Origin: Terriglobales bacterium
GTDB lineage: Bacteria > Acidobacteriota > Terriglobia > Terriglobales > SCQP01
Reading direction: 5' to 3'
DNA length: 36,187 nucleotides
Assembly (NCBI GenBank): GCA_025451775.1
Contig: JANWJU010000039.1
Coordinates: forward strand, 1-36,187
Part shown: piece by piece, positions 1 through 8,611 of the stretch
How positions within the stretch are numbered: the stretch's first letter is position 1
Layout: each line of letters starts with the position of its first letter
The notes under the pieces: generated by a model
Seen by the model: only the letters and a program-made list of their open reading frames with translations
Databases searched by the model: none
Told to the model about the DNA's origin: nothing
Program-made: the position numbers and the translations under genes

Positions 1-2359
1 CCTCGGGGACGGGGCGTTGCCAGAGGCTGAAGTCGCACTTGGGATAGCGGGTGCAGCCGTAGAAGGTCTTGCCGCGCTTGGAGCGCTTTTCCGCGATGTC
101 GCCCTCGTGGCACTGCGGACATTTGAAGTCCGGCACCAGGTTCTGCTTGATGTAGCGGCACTCGGGGTAGCCACTGCAGGCGGTGAACTCGCCAAAGCGG
201 CCTTGTTTGACCACGAGTTGCTTGCCGCACTGGGGGCAGAGTTCGTCGAGTTTGCGGTCGGGGGCCTTCTGCTGGGCGTCGAGGCGGCGGGTGGTCTTGC
301 AGTCGGGGTAGCCGGTGCAGGCGTAGAACTGGCCAAAACGGCCCCGCTTCAGCACCATGGGGCGGCCGCAGTTGTCGCAGAATTCTTCTTTCTCCGCATC
401 GCCGGCATCGGCCGAATCCAGGTCGGGCAGCTCCAGCGCCACCTCCCGCGTGTTGGTGCACTCGGGATATCCGCTGCAGGCGAGAAAGCTGCCGTGCTTG
501 CCCCAGCGGATGACCATGGGCTTGCCGCATTTCTCGCACACATGCTCGGTGGGCGTCTCCATGCGCTTGTAATCCTGCATGTGCTTTTCGGCGTACTCGA
601 GATTGGCGCTGAAGCGCTTGTAAAAGTCGCCCAGGGCATCGGTCCACTTCTCGCGGCCCTCTTCGATCTCGTCGAGCTGCTCCTCCATGCGGGCGGTGTA
701 CTGCAACTCGAAAATATCCTTGAAGTTCTTGGTGAGCTGTTCGCTGACCACGGTGCCCAGCTCGGTGGGATGGAACTTGCCCCCCACCTTGGTCACATAG
801 CCGCGGTCCTGGATGGTCGAGAGAATGGTGGCGTAGGTCGAGGGGCGGCCGATGCCCTTCTCTTCGAGTTCTTTGACCAGCGCGGCTTCAGTGTAGCGGG
901 GCGGGGGCTCGGTGAAGTGCTGCTCATCCTTGACCGAGAGCAGCTTCAGCGCCTGGCCATCGCTGAGCGGCGGGAGCTTGTGCTTGAGCGCCTCGTCCTC
1001 GTCGTCTTCTTTATCCTTGCTCTCCTCGTAGACCTTGAGGAAGCCGTCAAAGCGCAGCACGGAACCCGAGGTGCGGAGCTGGTAGACGCCAGCGGCTTGC
1101 GGATCCGGGGCCGCGGGGGCGGTGGCGGCGATTTCAACGCTGGTCTGGTCGAAGCGCGCCGGCGGCATCTGGGAGGCGACGAAGCGCTGCCAGATGAGCT
1201 TGTAGACCTTGTATTCGTCCTCGCCCAGGTAGGAGCGGACCTTCTCCGGATCGCGCAGCACCGAGGTGGGGCGGATGGCCTCATGGGCGTCCTGCGCCCC
1301 TTTTTTGCTGGCGAAGCGGTTGGCCTGCTCGGGCAGATACTCGGCGCCGAATTGGCGGCCGATAAACTCCCGGGCTTCCTGCAGCGCGTCCTCCGACACC
1401 CGGGTCGAGTCGGTACGCATGTAGGTGATCAAGCCCTGCAGACCTTCGCCGCCGAGCTCGATGCCCTCATACAAGCGCTGGGCGATCATCATGGTGCGCT
1501 TGACGCTGAAGCGCAGCTTGCGGCCGGCGTCCTGCTGCAGCTTGCTGGTGATGAACGGCGGCAGCGGATTCCGCTTCCGTTCCTTGGTGTCGACCCGGCG
1601 GACGGCGTAGGTGGCCGCCTCCAGCGCGGCGCGCAGAGCGTGGGCTTGCTCGCCGTTGTCGATTTTCAGCTCGTCCTTGGGCGCGGTGCCGTCGGGCAGG
1701 TAGCGGCGGGCGAGGCGGGCGTCAAAAAAAGGCGCCTTCCCCACCGACAGCCGGCTGTCGAGGGTCCAGTACTCCTGCTTGACGAAGGCCTTGATCAGCG
1801 CCTCGCGCTCGACCACCATGCGCAGCGCCGGTGTCTGCACGCGTCCGGCTGATATGCCGCGGCGCACCCGGTCCCAAAGCAGCGGTGAAATCTGGTACCC
1901 GACGATGCGATCCAGCGCGCGGCGGGCTTGATAGGCGTCCACCAGGTTCTGATCGATCTCGCCGGCGTGGGCAAAGCCCTCCTGCACCCCTTTTTTGGTG
2001 ATCTCGTTGAAGGCCACGCGCTTCATCGGTATGCCCAAGGGCTTGCCCGTGCCGCCATCGAGGTTGAGCACGTGCGCCAAGTGGAAGCAGATGGCCTCGC
2101 CCTCCCGGTCCGGATCGGCGGCCAGGTAGATGGCCTTGGCCTTCTTCGCCTCCTTCTTCAGTTGGCTCAGCACCTTTTCCTTGCCGGGGATGACCACGTA
2201 GGTGGGCTGGAAGTGATTGTCGATGTCGACGCCCAAGTCGCGCTTGGGCAGATCCATGACGTGGCCGAGCGAGGCCATGACCTCGTACTCCGCCCCCAGG
2301 TACTTGCCAATGGTTTTGGCCTTGGCCGGCGACTCAACAATAACGATGGATTTTGGCAT
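1..2359 (-). CDS. topA: DNA topoisomerase I (3' end beyond left edge)
   Basis: Type IA topoisomerase that relaxes negatively supercoiled DNA through a 5'-phosphotyrosine intermediate. The start is the ATG at 2357-2359, giving MPKSIVIVESPAKAKTIG, the usual TopA N-terminus and Toprim start. The acidic Toprim triplet DPDRE lies at about residues 82-86. The catalytic tyrosine is Tyr313 in GLITYMRTDS, matching the position in E. coli TopA. ISAGRVQTPAL is also present. From about residue 607 there are four C4 zinc ribbons (CEKCG, CDNCG, CPQCG and CPQCH types) typical of the TopA tail. The frame is still open at base 1, so the C-terminus is missing from the window (786 codons seen). It lies 80 bp downstream of dprA on the same strand, a common pairing, and is probably co-transcribed. 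No clear Shine-Dalgarno is seen before the ATG. Confidence 0.97.
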   Translation of the reverse strand, partial: MPKSIVIVESPAKAKTIGKYLGAEYEVMASLGHVMDLPKRDLGVDIDNHFQPTYVVIPGKEKVLSQLKKEAKKAKAIYLAADPDREGEAICFHLAHVLNLDGGTGKPLGIPMKRVAFNEITKKGVQEGFAHAGEIDQNLVDAYQARRALDRIVGYQISPLLWDRVRRGISAGRVQTPALRMVVEREALIKAFVKQEYWTLDSRLSVGKAPFFDARLARRYLPDGTAPKDELKIDNGEQAHALRAALEAATYAVRRVDTKERKRNPLPPFITSKLQQDAGRKLRFSVKRTMMIAQRLYEGIELGGEGLQGLITYMRTDSTRVSEDALQEAREFIGRQFGAEYLPEQANRFASKKGAQDAHEAIRPTSVLRDPEKVRSYLGEDEYKVYKLIWQRFVASQMPPARFDQTSVEIAATAPAAPDPQAAGVYQLRTSGSVLRFDGFLKVYEESKDKEDDEDEALKHKLPPLSDGQALKLLSVKDEQHFTEPPPRYTEAALVKELEEKGIGRPSTYATILSTIQDRGYVTKVGGKFHPTELGTVVSEQLTKNFKDIFELQYTARMEEQLDEIEEGREKWTDALGDFYKRFSANLEYAEKHMQDYKRMETPTEHVCEKCGKPMVIRWGKHGSFLACSGYPECTNTREVALELPDLDSADAGDAEKEEFCDNCGRPMVLKRGRFGQFYACTGYPDCKTTRRLDAQQKAPDRKLDELCPQCGKQLVVKQGRFGEFTACSGYPECRYIKQNLVPDFKCPQCHEGDIAEKRSKRGKTFYGCTRYPKCDFSLWQRPVPE

Positions 2360-2384
2360 GGAGATGAACGATGGATATGCAAAC

Positions 2385-2401
2385 GCGGCGGTGCCCGCCG
2401 C
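2385..2401. other. GC-rich hairpin between dprA and topA
   Basis: GCGGCGG and CCGCCGC are separated by three bases, a perfect 7-bp stem in the 80-bp gap between the dprA stop and the topA start. There is no T tract on either strand, so it is not a classical terminator. It may only reflect local GC content. Confidence 0.3.
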
Positions 2402-2439
2402 CGCATCCCAGAGTGGAGTTGAACGGCTGGCAACTTGTA

Positions 2440-3600
2440 TTAGCTTACCCGCAAATATTTTTTTCCGGGGAATTGCCGGACTTGGCCACCCAGTTCGAGA
2501 TCGAACAGCAGGGTCAGGACCTCAGGGGCAGGCAGCTTATTCTCCAACCGATCGACAATCTCGTCAACATGGCAGGCTTCATCGACGCGGAGGGCATTGA
2601 GCACGGCCTGCTGGGCGGCGGCGCCTTCCTGGGCATCGCCACTGCCGGGGGCCCGGGTCAGCAGCGTGGGCGCAGGCGGAGGCACCAAGCGGGCACGCAC
2701 GGAACTGGGCAGTTCGTCGATGATGTCGGCCACCTCAGTGGCCAATTTAGCCCCCTGCTTGATCAACATGTTGGGCAGCCAGGCCTGCTTTTGCGTGGCC
2801 ATGCCCGGTATTGCGTAGACGTCCCGGTTCTGTTCCAGCGCCATGCGGGCGGTGATGCGGCTGCCGCTGTACTCGCCCCCCTCGACCACCAACACGCCCA
2901 GCGCGAGGCCGCTGATCACGCGGTTGCGGATGGGGAAATTTTGTGCGGCAGGAATCGTGCCCAAAGGAAACTCGGATACCAGCGCCCCGCCCGATTTGAG
3001 GATCGCCTCGGCCAAGCCGCGGTTTTCGCTGGGGTAAATGATATCCAAGCCCGTGCCCAGCACCGCCACCGTGTGGCCATTGGACTCCACGCAGGCCTTC
3101 TGGCTGATGGCGTCAATGCCCCGCGCCAACCCGCTGATCACCGTCACCCCCCAGGAGGCCAAGTCCCGACCCATGCGCTCGGCCATCAGCCGCCCGTATA
3201 CAGTCGGATGGCGTGTGCCCACGACGGCCACGCCGAATTGATCCACCGCCTCCACCCGCCCCTGAACGTAGAGCAGCAGCGGTGGATCGAAGATCTCCCG
3301 CAGCAACTCGGGGTAGGCGCGGTCGCCCTGGGTGATGATGCTATAACCCAGCGCCCGCGCCCGTTCGGCCTCGGTCGCGCCCAGGGCCGCGGAACGGCCG
3401 TCGTGCAGGTGTTGCGCCGCCTCCGCCTTGATCCGGCATGATTCCAACTCGGTCAGCGAGGCGGCGTAGATTGCTTCCGGACCCCGGAAGTGCTCGAGCA
3501 AATGGTGCGCCCCACGCTGGCCCAAACCCGGCGTCAGAATCAGACCCAACCACAGCGGCAGGGCGGCAACCGGCGAAGTGGCAACTTCAGGCACCCACAC
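2440..3600 (-). CDS. dprA: DNA processing protein DprA
   Basis: Cytoplasmic protein that binds incoming single-stranded DNA during natural transformation and loads RecA. The 386-aa product has an N-terminal helical region with a helix-hairpin-helix-like LTPGLGQRGAHHLLEHF. The Rossmann-like DprA core follows, with AVVGTRHPT, ISGLARGIDAISQKA, LGTGLDIIYPSENRGLA, FPIRNRVISGLA and VVEGGEYSGSRITA. The C-terminal ~70 residues look like the DprA winged helix. The start is a GTG at 3598-3600; a second in-frame GTG two codons later is possible. A 17-bp palindrome overlaps the start codon. It probably heads a dprA-topA transcript. Other competence genes are not in the window, so function in uptake is known for the family rather than shown here. 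Confidence 0.95.
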   Translation of the reverse strand: MWVPEVATSPVAALPLWLGLILTPGLGQRGAHHLLEHFRGPEAIYAASLTELESCRIKAEAAQHLHDGRSAALGATEAERARALGYSIITQGDRAYPELLREIFDPPLLLYVQGRVEAVDQFGVAVVGTRHPTVYGRLMAERMGRDLASWGVTVISGLARGIDAISQKACVESNGHTVAVLGTGLDIIYPSENRGLAEAILKSGGALVSEFPLGTIPAAQNFPIRNRVISGLALGVLVVEGGEYSGSRITARMALEQNRDVYAIPGMATQKQAWLPNMLIKQGAKLATEVADIIDELPSSVRARLVPPPAPTLLTRAPGSGDAQEGAAAQQAVLNALRVDEACHVDEIVDRLENKLPAPEVLTLLFDLELGGQVRQFPGKKYLRVS

Positions 3601-3613
3601 CTAGCCTAGGTGT
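3597..3613. promoter_or_regulatory. Palindrome over the dprA start
   Basis: ACACCTAG and CTAGGTGT flank a single C, a perfect inverted repeat with 8-bp arms covering the proposed GTG start of dprA. It could be an operator, or a hairpin that shields the start on the dprA mRNA. No regulator is identified. Confidence 0.4.
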
Positions 3614-3630
3614 TTCGGCAATTTGGGTCA

Positions 3631-3648
3631 ATCCCCACACTTGGGGAT
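3631..3648. promoter_or_regulatory. Second palindrome in the dprA upstream region
   Basis: ATCCCCA, four bases, then TGGGGAT: a perfect 7-bp inverted repeat 18 bp from the previous palindrome, in the 66-bp space between the divergent dprA and the small gene at 3667. It may be an operator for either gene. Function is inferred from position only. Confidence 0.35.
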
Positions 3649-3666
3649 AGGCCTACGCTAAGGATC

Positions 3667-3906
3667 ATGAAGCACGTCGACGCCAAGGCCATTCGGGAGC
3701 GGCTGCACTCGGTAACGCTCGCCATCGATACGCTGGAGACCTGTTGCGTTCACCCCGCCCACCGCCGCATCGCCAAAACAGCCGGCCGGGCATTGCAGGA
3801 GATCGCACGCCTGGTCACCGACGATGAAATCGAAGAGCACGGCCAAGCTCCCGGCGCCGAGATGCAAGCCAAACGCCGCGACATCCGCGCCAAAACCGCC
3901 GCCTAA
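3667..3906 (+). CDS. Small hypothetical protein (79 aa)
   Basis: Not recognised. The start is set at the ATG at 3667 (MKHVDAKAIRERLHSV), preceded by a weak AAGGA-like stretch. The longer frame from 3610 would run through the palindromic intergenic region. The product is mostly charged helix: an N-terminal amphipathic segment with two adjacent cysteines (LETCCVHPAHRR), a second helix (ALQEIARLVTDDEIEEHG) and a basic Lys/Arg-rich tail. There is no signal peptide or membrane segment. It is divergent from dprA and converges on the lipoprotein gene, ending 8 bp from that gene's stop. Codon third positions are GC-rich like its neighbours, which supports coding. Confidence 0.6.
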   Translation: MKHVDAKAIRERLHSVTLAIDTLETCCVHPAHRRIAKTAGRALQEIARLVTDDEIEEHGQAPGAEMQAKRRDIRAKTAA

Positions 3907-3914
3907 GGGACCAG

Positions 3915-4916
3915 CTAACGCGCTGCCGCCGGCGCCGAACGCGGACTTTCGTTGCCCGCTTGATCCACCGCCGTCACGGCGTAGCGCGCGCCGCCCTGGA
4001 CGGGAGCGGCAGGCGCACGGGGATCGAGAAAGGCCGGGGTGGGCACCGGTTCCGGGTTGCGCTTTTGCCACGGCCCCTCGCCCAGCTGGAGGTAGATATT
4101 GTAGCCGGCGAGGTCGCGCGCCGGCGAGGGGTTCCACGACAGCTCGACGCCCGCCACCGTCACCACGGCCTGCACGCCGGTGGGCGCCGGGGGCGGAAAA
4201 ATATCAGCCGTATCGACTTGCAGATGGCGGGAGTCGCCGCTCGCGACGCGCGTGGCGGCGCTGCCAGCGAGGCTGCGCAGCCAGTAGGCATAGTGCTGAT
4301 TCGCCGCCACGCTGGCGTCAAGATAGACGCCCACGGCGCCTTCCGGGCCAGCGGGCGCCTGGGTGATCACGGCGCCGTCGCGGATCACGGCAACCGCGGG
4401 CGTGGGCGCCGCAGCCGGTTGCCGGGGCCAAAGCCAACGCAGCGTGACGCCCGCCGCGCTGGGCGTGGCGGTCTCGAGTGTGGGCGGCACGGCCACCGGC
4501 GTCAGCGGCACGGCCACGCGATTGGACCAGCCCGCGCTGGCGCCCCCGGCGTTCTCCACCCCCAGCCCCACGGTCACGAAGCCGCGGCCTCCAGCCCCAA
4601 GCTGCGCCACCGCCACGGCGTGGTCAGCGTGACCCATGAGCGGCAGCACGCGCGGGCAGGCGGAACTGCTGTTGGCCGCGCCCGGCCATACGCACAGCTG
4701 ATACCGCAGCGGGAGGTTCGCCGCCTTGAGCGCTTCCCCATCGTTGGTGCGGACGGGTGCGGTCCAGGTGAACTGCACCTCCGGACCCTGGCGTTGCGCG
4801 GTGAAATCACTGACGACGGCGGGGATTCCCGCCGAGGGCGGTTGCACCGGGCCCACTTGGGCGCAGCCGCATAACACCGCGCACATCCCGGCGATCGACA
4901 GCAGTGCGCGGCCCAT
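3915..4916 (-). CDS. Putative lipoprotein with fibronectin type III-like domains
   Basis: 333-aa exported protein of unknown role. The N-terminus MGRALLSIAGMCAVLCGCAQ is a short hydrophobic signal ending in a lipobox-like LCGC, with Cys18 as the likely lipidated residue. The rest contains repeated beta-sandwich-like units: VQFTWTAPV near residue 50, VTLRWLWP near 160, and a C-terminal unit with APTGVQAVVTVAGVELSWNP, DLAGYNIYL and YAVTAVDQAGNESP. That last pattern is a clear fibronectin type III signature. The start lies 2 bp after the hslU stop, so it is almost surely the last gene of the hslV-hslU transcript. Fn3 lipoproteins usually act in surface or carbohydrate binding. A link to HslVU is not established. 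Confidence 0.8.
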   Translation of the reverse strand: MGRALLSIAGMCAVLCGCAQVGPVQPPSAGIPAVVSDFTAQRQGPEVQFTWTAPVRTNDGEALKAANLPLRYQLCVWPGAANSSSACPRVLPLMGHADHAVAVAQLGAGGRGFVTVGLGVENAGGASAGWSNRVAVPLTPVAVPPTLETATPSAAGVTLRWLWPRQPAAAPTPAVAVIRDGAVITQAPAGPEGAVGVYLDASVAANQHYAYWLRSLAGSAATRVASGDSRHLQVDTADIFPPPAPTGVQAVVTVAGVELSWNPSPARDLAGYNIYLQLGEGPWQKRNPEPVPTPAFLDPRAPAAPVQGGARYAVTAVDQAGNESPRSAPAAAR

Positions 4917-4918
4917 GG

Positions 4919-6421
4919 CTACAGGATGTAACGGGACAGATCCTGGTCCTTGACGATGCTCTCGAGTTGCTTCTGCACGTAAGCGGCATCGATGGTGATG
5001 TCTTTGGGGTCGTTTTCGGCGCCGGCGAACGAGATCTCGTCCAGCACCCGCTCCATGATGGTATGCAAGCGGCGCGCCCCGATGTTCTCGGTGGCCTCGT
5101 TGACCCGCGCCGAGAGGCTGGCGATCTCGTGCAGCGCTTCATCGGTGAAGTGGAGATGCACGCCTTCGGTCTCGAGTAAGGCCGTGTACTGCTTGATCAG
5201 GGCGCTCTTGGGCTCTTTCAAAATGCGCACGAAATCGTCCAGGGTGAGCGAGTCCAGCTCCACCCGGATGGGAAACCGCCCCTGCAACTCGGGGATCAGA
5301 TCGCTGGGTTTGGAGACGTGGAAGGCGCCGGCGGCGATGAACAGGATGTGATCGGTGCGCACCATGCCGTAGCGGGTGTTGACAGTGGTGCCCTCGACGA
5401 TGGGCAGGATGTCGCGCTGCACGCCTTCGCGGCTCACGTCGGGGCCGTGGCCGCCCTCGCGGCCGGCAATCTTGTCGATTTCATCGAGGAAGATGATGCC
5501 ACCCTGCTCGACCCGCTCGACGGCGGTGCGGGTGACCTGGTCCATGTCCACCAGGCGCTGCTCCTCCTCCTGGGTGAGATAGTCCATGGCCTCGGAGATC
5601 TTCATCTTCCGCTTCTTGGTCTTCTGCCCGAACAGGTTGGGGAGGATGTCCTTGATGTTGATGTCCATCTCCTCGATCCCCTGGTTGGTGATGAACTCGA
5701 AGCTGGGGAAGTTGCGCTCGCGCGTTTCGATCTCGACCACCTTGTCGTCCAGCTTGCCTTCCCGGAGCTGGGCGCGGAGCTTCTCGCGCGTCTTCTGGGA
5801 GGAGCGGGAGGTGGAGCGCTCGGCCGCCTCGGCGGAGCCATTGGCGGCCACCACGGGTTCGGGCGCGGACGCCGGGTTGGGGACGATGGCAAAGCCCAGT
5901 TCCTTGGGACTCTTGGCGGTGTCGGCGCCGCCGGAGGTTGCCGCCGGTGCCACCGCGGGCGTGGGGGGCAGCAGCAGGTCCAGCAGCCGCTCCTCGGCGT
6001 TCTGCTCGGCCTTGTCGCCCACTTCGTCCAGCTTCTCCTCCCGCACCATGTCGATGGCGATCTCAACCAGGTCGCGGATCATGCTCTCGACATCGCGGCC
6101 GACGTAGCCGACTTCGGTGAACTTCGAGGCCTCGACCTTGAGGAAGGCGGAGTTGGCGAGCCGCGCCAGACGGCGGGCAATCTCGGTTTTACCGACCCCG
6201 GTGGGCCCGATCATGATGATGTTCTTAGGCATCACCTCTTCGGCCAACTCCGGCGCCAGCTTCTGCCGCCGGATGCGGTTGCGCAGCGCCACCGCCACGG
6301 CACGCTTGGCGGCGGGTTGGCCGACGACGTGTTTATCGAGCTCGGCGACAATCTCGCGCGGCGTCAACTCATCAAGCGGCGGCGCGTCCTCTTCCACGGC
6401 TTCGGGCAGATACAAGGCCAT
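4919..6421 (-). CDS. hslU: ATP-dependent protease ATPase subunit HslU
   Basis: AAA+ unfoldase that feeds substrates to the HslV peptidase in the cytoplasm. The start is the ATG at 6419-6421 ([15 protein letters not shown]), 2 bp after the hslV stop. The upstream open frame overlaps hslV and was rejected. Visible motifs are Walker A GPTGVGKT (residues 72-79), pore loop GYVG (105-108), Walker [13 protein letters not shown], the sensor region GRFPIRVEL, and the C-terminal SRYIL that docks into HslV. The product is 500 aa against 443 in E. coli. The extra length is an Ala/Pro/Ser-rich stretch in the intermediate domain, roughly residues 160-225. The downstream lipoprotein starts 2 bp beyond the stop. 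Confidence 0.97.
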   Translation of the reverse strand: MALYLPEAVEEDAPPLDELTPREIVAELDKHVVGQPAAKRAVAVALRNRIRRQKLAPELAEEVMPKNIIMIGPTGVGKTEIARRLARLANSAFLKVEASKFTEVGYVGRDVESMIRDLVEIAIDMVREEKLDEVGDKAEQNAEERLLDLLLPPTPAVAPAATSGGADTAKSPKELGFAIVPNPASAPEPVVAANGSAEAAERSTSRSSQKTREKLRAQLREGKLDDKVVEIETRERNFPSFEFITNQGIEEMDINIKDILPNLFGQKTKKRKMKISEAMDYLTQEEEQRLVDMDQVTRTAVERVEQGGIIFLDEIDKIAGREGGHGPDVSREGVQRDILPIVEGTTVNTRYGMVRTDHILFIAAGAFHVSKPSDLIPELQGRFPIRVELDSLTLDDFVRILKEPKSALIKQYTALLETEGVHLHFTDEALHEIASLSARVNEATENIGARRLHTIMERVLDEISFAGAENDPKDITIDAAYVQKQLESIVKDQDLSRYIL

Positions 6422-6423
6422 AG

Positions 6424-7020
6424 CTAAAGCGTTGGGGCGGGCGCGGCGGGCGCGCCTGTCTCCCGGGTCGAGTCCAGCTCCTCGATGGTCAGTTCGCGGT
6501 TGGTGTAGATGCAGATGTCGGCGGCGATGCCCAAGGCCTCTTCGGCGATGGCGCGGACTGGAAGCTGGGTATGGCGCAACAGTGCCCGGGCCGCCGCCAG
6601 CGCGAACGGACCGCCTGAACCGATGGCGCAAATCCCGTCGTCGGGCTCGATCACGTCGCCTTGACCGCTAAGCAGGAAGGTATCGCTGTCATTCGACACC
6701 ACCAGCAAGGCTTCCAAATGCCGCAGGGCCCGGTCGGTGCGCCAGTCCTTGGCCAGTTCCACCGCCGAACGGCTAAGGTTGCCGTGGTACTGCTCCAGCT
6801 TGGTCTCAAAACGGCTGAACAGTGAAAACGCGTCGGCGGTGGATCCGGCAAAGCCCGCCAGCACCTTCTCGCCGTATAAGCGCCGGATTTTACGGGCGTG
6901 GTGCTTGATCACGCTCTCGCCCATCGTGACTTGACCATCCCCAGCGAGCACGACTTTGCCGCGGGCGCGCACGCTAAGGACAGTAGTGGATCGAATTTTA
7001 GGAAACCGGGTCGAGCGCAT
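6424..7020 (-). CDS. hslV: ATP-dependent protease peptidase subunit HslV
   Basis: Proteasome-like threonine peptidase that forms the HslVU complex with HslU. The 198-aa precursor starts [17 protein letters not shown]. The expected mature N-terminal nucleophile is Thr12, exposed after removal of an 11-residue propeptide (E. coli loses only Met). Family motifs follow: [53 protein letters not shown] and ADICIYTN. The C-terminus carries a short Pro/Ala tail. It is the first gene of hslV-hslU-lipoprotein, and the gaps of 2 bp imply translational coupling. It is divergent from the small gene at 7098 with 77 bp between them. Confidence 0.97.
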   Translation of the reverse strand: MRSTRFPKIRSTTVLSVRARGKVVLAGDGQVTMGESVIKHHARKIRRLYGEKVLAGFAGSTADAFSLFSRFETKLEQYHGNLSRSAVELAKDWRTDRALRHLEALLVVSNDSDTFLLSGQGDVIEPDDGICAIGSGGPFALAAARALLRHTQLPVRAIAEEALGIAADICIYTNRELTIEELDSTRETGAPAAPAPTL

Positions 7021-7034
7021 GGGCGGGATGGTCC

Positions 7035-7074
7035 AGTATACTCTGCAACCGTTTCCGGTTCTGGCTCGTATACT
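7035..7074. promoter_or_regulatory. Divergent promoter region, hslV and the 7098 gene
   Basis: The 77-bp gap between hslV and the 7098 gene contains two TATACT -10-like hexamers, one on the minus strand (plus-strand AGTATA at 7035-7040) and one on the plus strand (7069-7074). No good TTGACA-like -35 is seen for either, so the promoter call rests on the -10 boxes and position. Confidence 0.4.
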
Positions 7075-7097
7075 AGATTAGGAACGGGAGGTGGCCA

Positions 7098-7340
7098 ATG
7101 ACAACGACGGTCCAGGGCATCCAGATTGATCGTGAAGACCTTGAAGGCCTGCGCACCCACCTGCTGCAAATTGGCCCCGACTACTGCGGCGCCAGCGAGG
7201 TCATCCGGGCCTTCATGACCGGCCGCGGCTACGGCATCTCGCCCGAGATGGCGCGGTTGGCCGCCATCGAGTTCGGCCGCAGCGGCTGCTCGCTCGCAGG
7301 TATCGAGCAAGCCATTAGCCAAGCTGCACAAGTGAACTGA
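7098..7340 (+). CDS. Small hypothetical protein (80 aa)
   Basis: Not recognised. A strong ribosome binding site, GGGAGGTGG at 7086-7094, precedes the ATG at 7098, and a TATACT box lies just upstream, so expression is likely. The product MTTTVQGIQIDREDLEGL is soluble and helical. It contains GPDYCGASEVIRAFMTGRGYGISPEMARLAA and ends with an Ile/Ala/Gln-rich helix; two cysteines are present. There is no signal peptide and no known motif that I can name. A strong hairpin follows 8 bp after the stop. It is monocistronic. Confidence 0.7.
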   Translation: MTTTVQGIQIDREDLEGLRTHLLQIGPDYCGASEVIRAFMTGRGYGISPEMARLAAIEFGRSGCSLAGIEQAISQAAQVN

Positions 7341-7348
7341 AGCTGCCC

Positions 7349-7379
7349 ACCGCTCCCGGCGTGAAAGCCAGGGAGCGGT
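7349..7379 (+). terminator. Hairpin after the 7098 gene
   Basis: ACCGCTCCC (7349-7357) pairs with GGGAGCGGT (7371-7379), and an inner GGC/GCC extends the stem with one bulge. It sits directly after the stop at 7340. There is no T run after the stem, so it may be a non-canonical terminator or an mRNA-stabilising stem. Confidence 0.5.
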
Positions 7380-7412
7380 ACGGGAGAGCGACCAACGGGA
7401 GCGGCCCAGCGG

Positions 7413-7622
7413 CTATTCGCCGCTTTCGCGGCGGGCTTTTTTGCGGTTGCGTTTGCGGGCGAGGGCTTGCTTGAGCCGCATCTTCTCGCCGGGTTTCAGA
7501 TAAAAGGAGTGGCGCTTGACCTCTTTGATGATGTCTTCCTGCTGCACCTTGCGTTTGAAGCGGCGCAGCGCGTTCTCCAACGATTCGCCTTCTTGCAGGC
7601 GGATTTCGGCCAAATCAATCAC
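7413..7622 (-). CDS. rpsU: 30S ribosomal protein S21
   Basis: Small basic protein of the 30S subunit. The 69-aa product has the S21 pattern: a conserved N-terminus LQEGESLENALRRFKRKVQQE, then VKRHSFYLKPGEKMRLKQ and a highly basic ARKRNRKKARR tail. The start is GTG at 7620-7622. Its first bases overlap the TGA stop of rsmI (7619-7621) as GTGA, so it is translationally coupled to that gene. Length is normal for the family. Confidence 0.95.
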   Translation of the reverse strand: MIDLAEIRLQEGESLENALRRFKRKVQQEDIIKEVKRHSFYLKPGEKMRLKQALARKRNRKKARRESGE

Positions 7623-8470
7623 CCCCTATCCGTCTCTAGTTTACCTTGAAGCTGCTGCCAGCGGCGGTAAAGCTCGCTGCGGGGCACATGCAACTGCCGT
7701 GCCAGGCGTTTGAGCTCCTCTTTGGTGGTGGCGGCGGTGAGGGTCAACTCGGGGGCATGGCCCTCGCCAGGGGCCGGAGGGGGCGCCTGCGGCGGACCCA
7801 CCACCAGCGTGAACTCGCCCCGTGGCGCCGCCTCCGTCCACTGAACTTGCAACTGGGCCCGCACGGCGGCGATGGAGCCGCGCACCACCTGCTCATGGAG
7901 CTTGGTCAGTTCCCGGCACAAGGTCAGCGAGCGGGAGTTGCCGAAGACTGCTTCCATCGCTTCCAGCGAGGCGAGGATGCGGTGCGGTGTCTCGAAAACC
8001 ACCAACGCCCCGGGGTGACGCGCCCAAGCTTCAAACCAACGCTGCCGCTCGCCCGTCCGCGCCGGCACGAAGCCGGCGAGCAGGACCGGTTCCTCAACCC
8101 CACTCGCCATCAGCGCCGCCAGCGCGGCCGAGGCGCCCGGCACCGGAACGATGTTGACCCCAGCGGCGGCGGCGCGCGTTATCAACCGCGCCCCAGGATC
8201 GCTGACCAACGGGGTGCCGGCATCGCTGATCAGGGCCACGTTCTCCCCCGCCGCCAGGCGGTCCAGCAGTTCCCCGCCCCGCTCGGCCTCGTTCAAACGG
8301 TGGTAGCTCACCGTGGGCCGGCGGATGTGGTAGTGATCGAGCAGCGTGCGGCTATGGCGTGTGTCCTCGCAGGCGATGACGTCCACCTCGCCCAGCAGGC
8401 GCACCGCGCGGAAGCTGATGTCTTCCAGGTTGCCGATCGGGGTGGCGATCAGGTAGAGGGTTCCCGCCAT
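7619..8470 (-). CDS. rsmI: 16S rRNA (cytidine1402-2'-O)-methyltransferase
   Basis: SAM-dependent enzyme that 2'-O-methylates C1402 in the decoding centre of 16S rRNA. The start is set at the ATG at 8468-8470, giving MAGTLYLIATPIGNLEDISFRA, the standard RsmI N-terminus; the frame is open 16 codons further but without conservation. Motifs of the tetrapyrrole methylase fold follow: VDVIACEDTRHSRTLL, LISDAGTPLVSDPGARL, VPVPGASAALAAL, FETPHRI and LCRELTKLHEQVVRG. The 283-aa length is typical. It overlaps rpsU by 3 bp, so ribosome modification and an S21 gene share a transcript. Confidence 0.96.
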   Translation of the reverse strand: MAGTLYLIATPIGNLEDISFRAVRLLGEVDVIACEDTRHSRTLLDHYHIRRPTVSYHRLNEAERGGELLDRLAAGENVALISDAGTPLVSDPGARLITRAAAAGVNIVPVPGASAALAALMASGVEEPVLLAGFVPARTGERQRWFEAWARHPGALVVFETPHRILASLEAMEAVFGNSRSLTLCRELTKLHEQVVRGSIAAVRAQLQVQWTEAAPRGEFTLVVGPPQAPPPAPGEGHAPELTLTAATTKEELKRLARQLHVPRSELYRRWQQLQGKLETDRG

Positions 8471-8611
8471 AATAGATGCAAGCGGCGCGGCGGCTAGGCC
8501 GAAATGGGGGTCAACCACACGAAAACTGCGAGCAGGCGTATGATGTAAAAAGAGCGGTGATGAGGCACGATGTCAATCTCAAGGCATCGCTTTGGAAGGC
8601 TCGTTATACCC

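Noticed and set aside
17-1852. 611-aa plus-strand frame over topA
   Set aside because: It is the complement of topA. The product is a Leu/Ala/Gly-rich run without motifs, while the minus strand carries the full TopA active site and zinc ribbons.
4919-6631. Extended hslU start at 6631
   Set aside because: The first 70 residues would lie antiframe within hslV. The ATG at 6421 gives the conserved HslU N-terminus.
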